DNA of 26,641 nt. It comes from Pseudomonadota bacterium. Its GTDB lineage: Bacteria > Pseudomonadota > Gammaproteobacteria > Burkholderiales > Burkholderiaceae_B. Position 1 is the stretch's first letter. Each line of letters begins with the position of its first letter. The notes beneath the pieces were generated by a model, which saw only the letters and a list, made by a program, of their open reading frames with translations, was not told the origin of the DNA and made no database searches. A program made the position numbers and the translations under genes. Of this stretch, positions 1 through 8,369 are shown in pieces. The stretch lies in the NCBI GenBank assembly GCA_023388835.1, contig JAEWFK010000038.1:1-26641 (forward strand), in the 5' to 3' direction.

Positions 1-658
1 GCGGCTGGCCGATCTCGGCTGCCATGTCGTGGGCCTTGCGCGCCAAACGCAGGACATTGATTTTCCGGGCTATCTCTATGCGTGCGATCTGTCCAACGCC
101 GGCGAGACAGAAGAAGTCCTGCGTGTCATCCGCGAAAAGTATCCCGTGGATGCCATTGTCAATAACGTCGGTTCGCTGGATCACGCCCTTTTGGGCGACA
201 TCGACCTGGCCCAACTGTATGGCGCCTTCGACATCAATGTGCGGGTTGCCGTGCAGGTTACGCAAGCTTTCGTTGCGGCCATGAAGGCGCGCCGCGAGGG
301 CAGGGTGGTGAATGTTTGCGGCCATCTGGGCCTGGGATCTTCGGGGCATACCAGCTATGGCGCCGCCAAGCATGGGCTCATCGCGTGTACGCGCACTTGG
401 GCGCTGGAGCTCGCGGCTTACAACATTACCGTGAACGCCGTGTCGCCGGGCCCGGTCGAGACCGAGCCTTTCCGTGCAGCTCACCCCGCCGGCAGTGACG
501 AAGAGCAGCGCGTGCTGGCCGGTGTACCCATGGGTCGTTTCGCCCGGCCCGATGAAATCGCCGCCGCCGTCGTCTTTCTGCTTGGCGAACAGGCCGGTTT
601 CATTACCGGCCAAGTGCTGGGCGTGGATGGCGGCTACAGCGTACCCGGACACCACTGA
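1..658 (+). CDS. Short-chain dehydrogenase/reductase, 5' end cut off by the window
   Basis: This is a Rossmann-fold NAD(P)-dependent oxidoreductase; the substrate cannot be told from sequence. The reading frame is open from base 2, so the start and the GxxxGxG cofactor loop lie upstream of the window. The internal GTG at 29 is not a convincing start, because in-frame residues before it (RLADLGCHVVGLAR) fit the second beta strand of the fold. Visible family features are NNVG (the usual NNAG structural motif), Tyr codon 356-358 and Lys codon 368-370 as the YxxxK pair, an NAVSPGPVET segment, and a C-terminal ITGQVLGVDGGYSV typical of FabG-like enzymes. Oddly, the position 13 residues before the Tyr, normally the catalytic Ser, is Cys (317-319). 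The gene ends 7 bases before radA, so the two may be co-transcribed. Confidence 0.88.
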   Translation, partial: RLADLGCHVVGLARQTQDIDFPGYLYACDLSNAGETEEVLRVIREKYPVDAIVNNVGSLDHALLGDIDLAQLYGAFDINVRVAVQVTQAFVAAMKARREGRVVNVCGHLGLGSSGHTSYGAAKHGLIACTRTWALELAAYNITVNAVSPGPVETEPFRAAHPAGSDEEQRVLAGVPMGRFARPDEIAAAVVFLLGEQAGFITGQVLGVDGGYSVPGHH

Positions 659-665
659 GAGACAG

Positions 666-2018
666 ATGGCCAAGGCTCGTAGTACTTATGTCTGCTCTGA
701 ATGCGGGGGCGTCTCGCCCAAATGGCAGGGGAAATGCCCGGGCTGCGGCGCCTGGAACACGCTGACCGAAAGTCTTGCGGCCGCCGCGCCCGCCCACCGC
801 TTTGCCCCGCTGGCTGGCAGCACGCCGGTGCAGGAGCTGTCCGAAGTCGAGGCCCGCGAACTTCCTCGGCAGCCCACCGGCATTCCCGAATTCGACCGCG
901 TGCTGGGCGGGGGGCTAGTCCCGGGATCGGTGGTTCTGATCGGCGGCGATCCAGGCATAGGGAAGTCGACCCTCTTGCTGCAGGCGCTGGTTTCTCTGGC
1001 GCAGGTTGTGCCGGTGTTGTATGTCACGGGTGAGGAATCCGCTGAACAGGTCGCATTGCGAGCACGGCGCCTGGACCTGCCCACCCATGGGACCAAGCTG
1101 CTGGCAGAGATCCGCCTGGAAGCCATCATGGACGCCATTGCTTCGCAGAAGCCGGCTGTGGCGGTGATCGACTCGATCCAGACACTTTATTCCAGTGAAC
1201 TGAGCGCCGCCCCAGGTTCTGTCTCTCAGGTGCGCGAATGCGCCGCTCAGCTCACACGGCTGGCCAAGCAAAGCGGCGTCACCCTGGTGTTCATCGGGCA
1301 CGTGACCAAGGACGGCACGCTGGCCGGGCCGCGCGTGCTCGAACACATCGTCGACACTGTCCTGTATTTTGAAGGCGACACGCATTCCTCCTACCGACTG
1401 GTGCGCGCCTTCAAGAATCGTTTCGGCGCCGTCAACGAGCTCGGCGTCTTCGCCATGACGGACCGCGGCCTGCGCGGAGTGAGCAACCCTTCGGCCCTGT
1501 TTCTTTCGCAGCACGATCAGAACGTGGCAGGTTCCTGCATCATGGCAACCCAGGAAGGTACGCGCCCCCTGCTGGTCGAAGTCCAGGCGCTGGTGGACAC
1601 GGCGCACGTTCCCAACCCGCGCCGCCTGACCGTCGGACTCGAGGGGACGCGGCTGGCCATGCTGCTGGCGGTCCTGCATCGCCATGCCGGGGTGGCGACC
1701 TTCGATCAGGACGTTTTCGTGAACGCCGTAGGCGGCGTGAAAATCACCGAACCCGCCGCTGACCTGCCAGTCTTGCTGGCCATCATGTCATCGCTGCGCG
1801 ATCGGCCCTTGCCCAGAGGCCTGGTGGCGTTTGGGGAAGTGGGACTCGCAGGCGAAATTCGGCCGGCCGTGCGTGGCCAGGAGCGTCTGAAAGAAGCCGC
1901 CAAACTGGGCTTCGGAATGGCGTTGATCCCCAAGGCCAACGCGCCGCGCCAGCCGATAGAAGGACTGGAGATCGTTGCGGTGGACCGTATCGAGGCGGCG
2001 ATGGAGCGCCTGCGTTGA
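666..2018 (+). CDS. radA: DNA repair protein RadA
   Basis: RadA is a cytoplasmic RecA-like ATPase that promotes branch migration and processing of recombination intermediates. The 450-residue product has the full family architecture. A four-Cys zinc finger (C10, C13, C24, C27) is followed by Walker A GGDPGIGKST at 93-102, Walker B VAVIDS near 165-170 and the RadA signature KNRFG at 250-254. The C-terminal third is the Lon-protease-like domain. The start at 666 is chosen because MAKARSTYVCSECG is the canonical N-terminus. An in-frame extension to 474 is possible but would run through the preceding dehydrogenase gene in another frame. Length is close to the roughly 460 residues usual for the family. 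Confidence 0.97.
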   Translation: MAKARSTYVCSECGGVSPKWQGKCPGCGAWNTLTESLAAAAPAHRFAPLAGSTPVQELSEVEARELPRQPTGIPEFDRVLGGGLVPGSVVLIGGDPGIGKSTLLLQALVSLAQVVPVLYVTGEESAEQVALRARRLDLPTHGTKLLAEIRLEAIMDAIASQKPAVAVIDSIQTLYSSELSAAPGSVSQVRECAAQLTRLAKQSGVTLVFIGHVTKDGTLAGPRVLEHIVDTVLYFEGDTHSSYRLVRAFKNRFGAVNELGVFAMTDRGLRGVSNPSALFLSQHDQNVAGSCIMATQEGTRPLLVEVQALVDTAHVPNPRRLTVGLEGTRLAMLLAVLHRHAGVATFDQDVFVNAVGGVKITEPAADLPVLLAIMSSLRDRPLPRGLVAFGEVGLAGEIRPAVRGQERLKEAAKLGFGMALIPKANAPRQPIEGLEIVAVDRIEAAMERLR

Positions 2019-2062
2019 TGCAGCGCCGGCGTTGTAAGCAACAGGCAGCAAAGGAATAGCAC

Positions 2063-2863
2063 GTGGATTGGTATGTGGTGGTGATCGGCTGCCTGCTGGC
2101 GGGGGCGTCCATCGGCTTCGTAGGGGGCGTTCTGGGCATAGGCGGCGGTCTGCTGGCCATTCCCCTGCTGGGTCTGGTGTTCGGCATGAACCAGCAACTG
2201 GCGCAGGGCACGGCGCTCATCATGGTCTTGCCCGCTGTGCTGATGACCGTGCGCAAGTACAACCAGCATGACCGTATCGACCTGAAGGCTGCGGCGCTTG
2301 GAGCTGCGACGTCCATTATCTTCACCTGGGCGGGGGCACGCATCGCGCTGGGCGCGGATCCATCGTTCCTGCGCCGCATTTATGCGGCTTTCGTTCTCGG
2401 TATCGCGGTTTTTTACATGGTACAAGCATGGCGGCAGAGCAGGCGGCTGGCCGCGGCATCGGGGAAATCGTCCCGTACGAAGGCCGCACAGCGCGTCCTG
2501 AAGAAACGCCACCCCGTCTGGTATGCGCTGGTCGGGTGCCTCGCAGGGCTGACAGGGGGCATTTTCGGGGTAGGCGGTTCCGTCGTGATCGTTCCCCTGC
2601 TCACGACGTTTTTCGGGCTGACGCAGACACGGGCCCAGGGCTTGGGGCTCACCATGATCATTCCCGGCATCATGGTTGCCCTGGCGACCTACGCCGGTCA
2701 CGGACAGGTGGACTGGCTGGTCGGCATACCCATGGCGTTGGGCAGCATCCTGCTCGTTCCTTACGGGGTACGGCTCGCCTATAGCCTGCCGGAGCCGCGG
2801 CTGAAGCTGATATTTGCCTGTATGCTCTTGGTGATCATGGTTCTGCTGCTGCTCAACTCCTGA
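2063..2863 (+). CDS. TauE/SafE (DUF81) family membrane permease
   Basis: This is a predicted inner-membrane protein of the TauE/SafE family, whose characterised members export sulfite, sulfoacetate or related organosulfur anions. The substrate here is unknown. The 266 residues form two homologous halves, each with a glycine-rich family motif: GGVLGIGGGLLAIPLL near residues 21-36 and GGIFGVGGSVVIVPLL in the second half. About seven or eight hydrophobic segments are visible, with a basic cytoplasmic linker around 130-155. The start is GTG, supported by an AAAGGA ribosome site at 2050-2055 with 7-base spacing. It ends 2 bases before the next gene and follows radA by 44 bases, so it probably belongs to the same transcript. 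No sulfur-metabolism genes are nearby. Confidence 0.9.
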   Translation: MDWYVVVIGCLLAGASIGFVGGVLGIGGGLLAIPLLGLVFGMNQQLAQGTALIMVLPAVLMTVRKYNQHDRIDLKAAALGAATSIIFTWAGARIALGADPSFLRRIYAAFVLGIAVFYMVQAWRQSRRLAAASGKSSRTKAAQRVLKKRHPVWYALVGCLAGLTGGIFGVGGSVVIVPLLTTFFGLTQTRAQGLGLTMIIPGIMVALATYAGHGQVDWLVGIPMALGSILLVPYGVRLAYSLPEPRLKLIFACMLLVIMVLLLLNS

Positions 2864-2865
2864 CA

Positions 2866-5370
2866 ATGTCCGCCGCCTTGCCCTCTTTCCTACGCCCAGG
2901 CTTACAGGCTTTTTTGCGCGACTGGCGCGCCGGCGAGCTGCGGCTGCTTTTGCTTGCGCTGATGATCGCCGTGGCCGCCATCACGAGCGTGGGCTTCCTG
3001 GCCGACAGGGCGGGGCAGGTGCTCGAACGCGATGCGGCACAGATGCTGGGGGGCGATCTCGTCCTTCGGGCGAGCCAGCCCTTGCCGGAGACCTTTGCTT
3101 CCCAGGCCGCGGGCCGGGGCTTGGCCACCGCGCACACCGTTCAGTTTCCTTCCATGGCCATGCACGGAGAAGCCGGCACACTGGTTTCGCTCAAGGCTGT
3201 TGATGACGCCTATCCCTTGCGCGGTGCGCTGCAGCTGGCGAATACGCCGGACGCTGCCGGCCAGATTGTCGAAGGCGGACCCCGGCCCGGAACCGTATGG
3301 GTGGACGGCCAACTGCTGGGCATGCTGGACGCCGGAATGGGTGATCTTCTTGACATCGGCGATCTACAGCTCGAAGTGGCCGGCATCATTCGGCATGAGC
3401 CTGATCGCGGCACTCAGTTCGTGAATCTTGCGCCGCGGCTGATGATGCATTTGTCCGATCTGCCCGCTGCCGGCTTGCTCGGACCAGGCAGCCGGGTCCG
3501 GCATTATTTGCTTGTGGCGGGCGAGCCGGCCGCTGTGCGCGGCTATCGGCAATGGCTGGAGCCGCGTCTCGAACGCGGACAGCGCCTGAGCACGCTTGAA
3601 GATAGTCGGCCGGAAGTCACACGTGTAATCGAGCGGGCCGAAAGCTTTCTGGTGCTGGTGGCGCTGCTGGCGGTCCTGGTAGCGGCCATTGCGGTGGGAT
3701 TGGCCGCAAGGCAGTACACCCGCCGCCACACCGACGGCGTGGCCGTGTTGCGCTGCCTCGGCGCAGGGCGCGGCGTGCTGTTGGGCATGCTGTGGGTGGA
3801 GTTCGCGCTGGTCGCGTTGGTGGGCGCAACTGCAGGCATCGCGCTGGGCTATCTGGCTCATTACGGTCTGGTGGACATGCTGGCGGGATGGCTGGATACT
3901 GCCTTGCCCCCGCCTACCTGGCGGCCGGCATTGCAGGGCTGGGCGAGCGGCTGCCTTTTGCTGCTGGGCTTCGCCTTGCCTCCGTTGGCCGCCTTGCGCC
4001 ATGTCCCGCCCGCGCGAGTGCTACGCCGCGATGCGTCCGCCGGCCGGGGCCGCTCCTGGCCGGCCTACGGCGTGGCAGCGGTTTCCTTCCTGGCGCTGAT
4101 TGGCTTGACATCCGGAGATCTGCGCACCAGCCTTGTGGTAGTGCTGGGCTTTGCGGCGGCTTTCCTGGTTTTCGCCCTGGCGGGCATGGGTCTGATCGCC
4201 TTGTTGAGCCGCTATCGTGGGCGCGAGCGCGGCGGCCTGGCATGGCGCTTTGCGCTCGCCGGGATGGCACGCCGCCGTGGGCTGACGGTGGCTCAGCTAT
4301 GTGCGCTGTCCCTGGGCCTGATGCTGCTGCTGTTGCTGGGCATACTGCGCGGGGATCTGTTGCGTAGTTGGCAGCACAGCCTGCCGCCCGACGCCCCCAA
4401 CACCTTTCTCATCAATGTGCAGACCGATCAGATTGCCGATGTGGCCAATATGGTCGCAGTCGCGGGCCTGCCTGCGCCCGAACTCCACCCCATGGTGCGC
4501 GCGCGCTTGGTGTCTATCAACGGCAAGCCCGTGCACCCAGACGACTATACCGACGAACGAGCCCAGCGCCTGGCCGACCGGGAGTTCAACCTCAGTGTGG
4601 CCGAACACCTGCCTTCCAGTAATGAAATGACCGCGGGGCGCTGGCTGAATCCGCAAGCGGGTGAACTGGCGCTTGAAGAAGGCGTAGCGAAATCGTTGGG
4701 CGTGCGGGTCGGTGATGTGATGCGTTTCGATGTCGCCGGGCGTCAGGTGGATGTCGAGGTCAGCGGCCTGCGCAAGGTGCGCTGGGATTCCTTCGAGGTG
4801 AATTTCTTCGCCCTGCTGAGTCCGATGGCGTTGTCCAATGCACCCGCCACCTACATCACATCGCTCCATGTGCCGCCTGCTCTGGACACACTGAAGCGCG
4901 ACATCGTTCAGGCCTGGCCGAACATCACAGTGTTTGATATCGGCGTCATCGTCGCGCAAGTGCGTGAGATGCTTGAACGCACGGTGACTGCCGTACAGCT
5001 GCTGTTTGCGTTCACGCTTTTTGCCGGAGTGCTGGTGTTGAGTGCCGCGCTTCATGCCACGCGCGACGAGCGCATGCAGGAAGTGGCGATCATGCGCGCC
5101 CTGGGCGCGCGCGCCGACCTGTTGCGTGCGGCCCTCCTGCGGGAACTGCTGCTCTGCGGCGCCATTGCCGGCTTGCTGGCGGCTGCCGCGGCTGTAAGCT
5201 TGGCATGGGTGCTGGCCGACCGTGTCCTTCAGGTGGAACTGCTGTCGGTATGGTGGCCCTGGCCCACCGGTGTGGCCGGAGGGGTGCTGGCGGCCTTGCT
5301 GGCTGCCCGTTTCGCACTCGCCGGCGTCCTGCGGGCGTCGCCACTGTCGACTTTAAGAGAAGTGACATGA
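2866..5370 (+). CDS. FtsX-like ABC transporter permease, YbbP type
   Basis: This large inner-membrane permease belongs to the MacB/FtsX superfamily and most resembles YbbP, which has a duplicated FtsX core. It has 834 residues, against about 800 for E. coli YbbP. One transmembrane helix near 25-46 is followed by a long periplasmic domain to about 258. Then come clustered helices (about 260-283, 303-333 and several to about 500), a second periplasmic domain, and three more helices in the last 130 residues. The RYTRRHT- and RDERMQE-like segments, each followed by a membrane helix (TDGVAVLRCLGA; EVAIMRALGA), are typical FtsX coupling regions. Such permeases need an ATPase partner, but none is encoded next door. 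The stop overlaps the kdkA start in an ATGA. The substrate is unknown. Confidence 0.9.
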   Translation: MSAALPSFLRPGLQAFLRDWRAGELRLLLLALMIAVAAITSVGFLADRAGQVLERDAAQMLGGDLVLRASQPLPETFASQAAGRGLATAHTVQFPSMAMHGEAGTLVSLKAVDDAYPLRGALQLANTPDAAGQIVEGGPRPGTVWVDGQLLGMLDAGMGDLLDIGDLQLEVAGIIRHEPDRGTQFVNLAPRLMMHLSDLPAAGLLGPGSRVRHYLLVAGEPAAVRGYRQWLEPRLERGQRLSTLEDSRPEVTRVIERAESFLVLVALLAVLVAAIAVGLAARQYTRRHTDGVAVLRCLGAGRGVLLGMLWVEFALVALVGATAGIALGYLAHYGLVDMLAGWLDTALPPPTWRPALQGWASGCLLLLGFALPPLAALRHVPPARVLRRDASAGRGRSWPAYGVAAVSFLALIGLTSGDLRTSLVVVLGFAAAFLVFALAGMGLIALLSRYRGRERGGLAWRFALAGMARRRGLTVAQLCALSLGLMLLLLLGILRGDLLRSWQHSLPPDAPNTFLINVQTDQIADVANMVAVAGLPAPELHPMVRARLVSINGKPVHPDDYTDERAQRLADREFNLSVAEHLPSSNEMTAGRWLNPQAGELALEEGVAKSLGVRVGDVMRFDVAGRQVDVEVSGLRKVRWDSFEVNFFALLSPMALSNAPATYITSLHVPPALDTLKRDIVQAWPNITVFDIGVIVAQVREMLERTVTAVQLLFAFTLFAGVLVLSAALHATRDERMQEVAIMRALGARADLLRAALLRELLLCGAIAGLLAAAAAVSLAWVLADRVLQVELLSVWWPWPTGVAGGVLAALLAARFALAGVLRASPLSTLREVT

Positions 5371-6080
5371 GGGAAATGCTTGCGGTCAGAGAGCTTGAGT
5401 TCAACACCGGGCTGATGCGTTATGACGCTCGGATCATTACTGAACCGGGCGCCCATCTTTTCGATTCAGCGACGCCTGAACTGCACGCCGTGCCGGTAGC
5501 CGAAGGCGGACGGAAAGCGGCGTGGTTCATCGATTACGGCGCTTACGCCGGTGTGCTGCGCCGGTACCGGCGCGGCGGGTGGGCCGCACGCATCTCCAGT
5601 GACCGCTATCTCTGGAGCGGCCCGCAGTCCGTGCGCAGCCTGAATGAGTTCGATGTGCTGCGTTCCCTATACGAAGCGGGGCTGCCCGTGCCGCGCCCCT
5701 TTGCGGCCGCCTACTGGCGCCGGGGCCTCGCTTACCGGGCTGCCATCATCGTCGAGCGCATACCCAACGTCCGTCCGCTCGCGACGGCACTGGATGTTGC
5801 CGATTGTGAACAGGTTGCGCGCTCAATCTACGCCATGCATGAGCAAGGCGTGTGGCATGCCGATTTGAATGCGTACAATATTCTGCTCGATGAGGAGCGG
5901 CGAGCCTGGCTGATCGATTTCGACAAGGCCAGCCGGCCGGTGCTGTCGCTGGAACGGCGCAGTGCGAATCTGTTGCGGTTGCGGCGTTCGCTCGTAAAGG
6001 TTGCAGGGCCGCGTGGGCTTACCTGGTGGGACGGCCTCAATCGCAGTTACGCGAAGTTGACGCGCACTTTGGCAATGTAG
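5367..6080 (+). CDS. kdkA: 3-deoxy-D-manno-octulosonic acid (Kdo) kinase
   Basis: KdkA phosphorylates the single Kdo residue attached to lipid A, using ATP, on the inner face of the cytoplasmic membrane. It is found in bacteria such as Haemophilus and Bordetella whose LPS carries one phosphorylated Kdo. The 237-residue length matches the roughly 240 of H. influenzae KdkA. Kinase-fold motifs are clear: a YRRGG loop at 67-71, the catalytic loop HADLNAYN at 164-171 and the metal-binding DFDK at 184-187. The start is ATG 5367, which overlaps the stop of the preceding permease by four bases and has AAGAGAAG just upstream; ATG 5376 is a possible alternative. Coupling to the permease is notable because both could act on envelope lipids, but that link is inference. 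Confidence 0.93.
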   Translation: MREMLAVRELEFNTGLMRYDARIITEPGAHLFDSATPELHAVPVAEGGRKAAWFIDYGAYAGVLRRYRRGGWAARISSDRYLWSGPQSVRSLNEFDVLRSLYEAGLPVPRPFAAAYWRRGLAYRAAIIVERIPNVRPLATALDVADCEQVARSIYAMHEQGVWHADLNAYNILLDEERRAWLIDFDKASRPVLSLERRSANLLRLRRSLVKVAGPRGLTWWDGLNRSYAKLTRTLAM

Positions 6081-6094
6081 ACGTCGGTTTCGTT

Positions 6095-6100
6095 TACTAT
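6095..6100 (+). promoter_or_regulatory. Candidate -10 box for the polyamine transporter operon
   Basis: TACTAT differs from the sigma-70 consensus TATAAT in two positions and lies 35 bases before the potF-like start, in the only intergenic gap (55 bases) at the head of that operon. It predicts a start near 6107. The -35 is poor: TTGGCA at 6069-6074 would leave a long 20-base spacer. No regulator site was recognised. Confidence 0.3.
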
Positions 6101-6135
6101 TCACGACTTTTCACCTTTGTCCGGGAGACTGGCAA

Positions 6136-7236
6136 ATGAAATTCAGCATGGCTGTAAGGTCCGCACTCGCCCTGACGCTGGTGGCAGCATCGGCGTCTGC
6201 GGCGGCGCAGAGCAAGGAAGTCAACGTCTACAACTGGGCCGAATACACTGCGCCTGACACCTTGTCCGGCTTTGAAAAAGCGACAGGCATCAAGGTCAAC
6301 TACAGCGTGTACGACAGCAACGACGCATTGCAGGCCCGCCTGCTGACCGGTAAATCGGGCTTCGACGTCGTGGTTCCTTCCACGCACTATGCTGCGCGCC
6401 AAGTCGAAGGCGGCCTCTTTCAGAAGCTGGACAAGTCCAAGATCCCAAATTGGCAGTACCTGGATCCGGCCATCATGGAAGTGGTGGCATCGGTGGACCC
6501 GGGCAATCAGTACCTCATTCCGTGGGGCTACGGCACCAACGGGCTGGGCTACAACGCGACCCGTGTGCGCGAAATCATGGGCGAGGATGCCAAGCTGGGC
6601 AGCTGGGACATGCTTTTCAAGCCCGAGAACGCCGAAAAGCTCAAAAGCTGCGGTATTTCGATCCTGGACGAAGCCGCTCAGGTATTCCCTGCCGTGCTGC
6701 ACTATCTTGGCAAGGACCCCAACAGCGAGAACATCGCGGATTACCGCGAGGCACTGGCACTGCTCAAGGGCATACGTCCCCATATCCGTCAGTTCAGTTC
6801 ATCCGGGTACATCGATGAACTCGCTGCAGGCGACCTCTGCATGGTGTACGGATTCTCTGGCGACGTCATGATCGCCGGCGCGCGCGCGCGGGAAGCCGGC
6901 CGCAATTACACCATCGAATACTACATTCCAGATGGCGGTGCGCCGGTGTGGTTCGACACGATGGCGATTCCGAAGGACGCCCGCAATGTCGATGCAGCGC
7001 ATGCTTTCATCAATTACATCGAGACGCCAGAAGTGCACGCGGCGATCACCAACACCATGTTCTACCCGAACGCGAACAAGGAAGCGCGCAAATACGTGGT
7101 GAAGGACGTGGCGGACAACCCCATGATCTACCCCGACGAAGAGGTGACCCGGACTCTGTTCGTGATCAAGCCGCAGTCCCTGCGTCTCCAGCGCGAGCTG
7201 AGCCGCATGTGGAATGAATTGAAGACGGGGCGCTAA
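6136..7236 (+). CDS. potF: PotF-like polyamine-binding periplasmic protein
   Basis: This is the substrate-binding protein of a PotFGHI-type ABC importer, which captures putrescine or a related polyamine in the periplasm. The 366 residues match E. coli PotF (370) closely in length and text. They include a Sec signal peptide of about 24 residues with an ASASAAA cleavage region, NVYNWAEYTAPD at 30-41, FDVVVPS, YLGKDPNS, FYPNANK and IYPDEEV. Asp243 (in GFSGD) and Asp274 (in WFDT) fit the PotF polyamine-contacting acids. However, the Trp of the usual GWAGD is Phe240, a nearby Phe is Trp272 as in PotD, and the usual pocket Glu is Gln182. The amine preferred may therefore differ. A GGGAG ribosome site at 6123-6127 supports the start. 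Confidence 0.92.
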   Translation: MKFSMAVRSALALTLVAASASAAAQSKEVNVYNWAEYTAPDTLSGFEKATGIKVNYSVYDSNDALQARLLTGKSGFDVVVPSTHYAARQVEGGLFQKLDKSKIPNWQYLDPAIMEVVASVDPGNQYLIPWGYGTNGLGYNATRVREIMGEDAKLGSWDMLFKPENAEKLKSCGISILDEAAQVFPAVLHYLGKDPNSENIADYREALALLKGIRPHIRQFSSSGYIDELAAGDLCMVYGFSGDVMIAGARAREAGRNYTIEYYIPDGGAPVWFDTMAIPKDARNVDAAHAFINYIETPEVHAAITNTMFYPNANKEARKYVVKDVADNPMIYPDEEVTRTLFVIKPQSLRLQRELSRMWNELKTGR

Positions 7237-7241
7237 GCATC

Positions 7242-8369
7242 ATGAACGAGATTCGCCCGGGGGCTTCCTGGTCGGGAGCCGCAGACGAATTCGTCCGCAT
7301 CGAGGACGTCGTAAAGATATACGGTGACGTCGTCGCCGTTCAGTCAGTCAGCCTGTCGGTCGGCCGTCATGAAATCTTTGCCCTGTTGGGGAGTTCGGGC
7401 TGCGGAAAGTCGACCTTGCTGCGCATGCTGGCCGGCTTCGAAGAAGCGACATCCGGCCGCATTTTCCTGGACAACGAGGACATCACCGCCTTGCCGCCCT
7501 ACAAGCGGCCGGTCAACATGATGTTCCAATCCTATGCGCTCTTTCCGCACATGACGGTCGAAGCCAATGTCGCGTTCGGCCTCAAGCAAGAAGGCGTGCC
7601 GCGAAATGAGATTCACAGTCGCGTCTACGAGGCCCTGGATCTTGTGCAGATGGGCGCTTATGCGCGTCGCAAGCCCTCGCAGCTTTCGGGCGGGCAGCAA
7701 CAGCGCGTGGCCTTGGCGCGCAGCCTGGTCAAGCGTCCGAAGCTGCTGCTGCTCGACGAGCCCATGTCGGCGCTGGACAAGCAGATTCGCCAGAAGACAC
7801 AAATCGAACTGGTGAAGATTCTCGACAAGGTTGGCGTGACCTGCATCATGGTGACGCATGACCAGGAAGAAGCCATGACCATGGCGCACCGGCTGGCGGT
7901 GATGTCTGAAGGACAGATCGTGCAATCCGGCACCCCGCAGGAAGTCTACGACTTCCCGAACTCGCGCTTCGTGGCGGGCTTCATCGGGTCCACCAATCTC
8001 TTCAGCGGCACCATCACGGTGGATGAATCCGATCACGTTCAAATCGAAAGCGAACAGCTCAGCCGGCCGCTACACGTCGATCATGGGGTGAGCGAGCCCC
8101 TGGGCATGGAAGTACACGTTTCAATCAGGCCGGAACGCATCCGGGTGCATCGCGAACAGCCTGCCGGGGAAGTGAACTGGAGCCATGGCGTGGTGAGCCA
8201 CATGGCATGGATGGGCAGCTACGCCCGTTATCAGATTCGTCTGGATTCCGGCATGCTGGTCGAGGCCTCGGTACCCAGCCTTGCAATGTTGCAGGCCGAG
8301 GCACCCGCGATAGACGAAGAGGTCTACATCGACTGGTCCGGCGACAGCGCGACCGTACTGCCATCATGA
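7242..8369 (+). CDS. potG: Polyamine ABC transporter ATP-binding protein PotG
   Basis: This cytoplasmic ATPase powers the polyamine importer. All ABC motifs are intact in the 375-residue product: Walker A GSSGCGKST at 50-58, Q-loop at Gln96, signature LSGGQ at 148-152, Walker B LLLLDEP at 168-174, D-loop SALD and the switch His206. The last 100 residues form a TOBE-type regulatory domain, as in PotG and PotA. It begins 5 bases after the binding-protein stop, and its own stop overlaps the first permease start in CATGATG. The order binding protein, ATPase, permease, permease is the PotFGHI order. The length is near that of E. coli PotG (377). Confidence 0.95.
   Translation: MNEIRPGASWSGAADEFVRIEDVVKIYGDVVAVQSVSLSVGRHEIFALLGSSGCGKSTLLRMLAGFEEATSGRIFLDNEDITALPPYKRPVNMMFQSYALFPHMTVEANVAFGLKQEGVPRNEIHSRVYEALDLVQMGAYARRKPSQLSGGQQQRVALARSLVKRPKLLLLDEPMSALDKQIRQKTQIELVKILDKVGVTCIMVTHDQEEAMTMAHRLAVMSEGQIVQSGTPQEVYDFPNSRFVAGFIGSTNLFSGTITVDESDHVQIESEQLSRPLHVDHGVSEPLGMEVHVSIRPERIRVHREQPAGEVNWSHGVVSHMAWMGSYARYQIRLDSGMLVEASVPSLAMLQAEAPAIDEEVYIDWSGDSATVLPS

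Noticed and set aside
1706..2866. 386-codon antisense open frame over the radA end and the TauE-type gene
   Set aside because: Its low-quality sequence rich in Gln, His and Arg lies opposite a clear membrane protein; no family resemblance.
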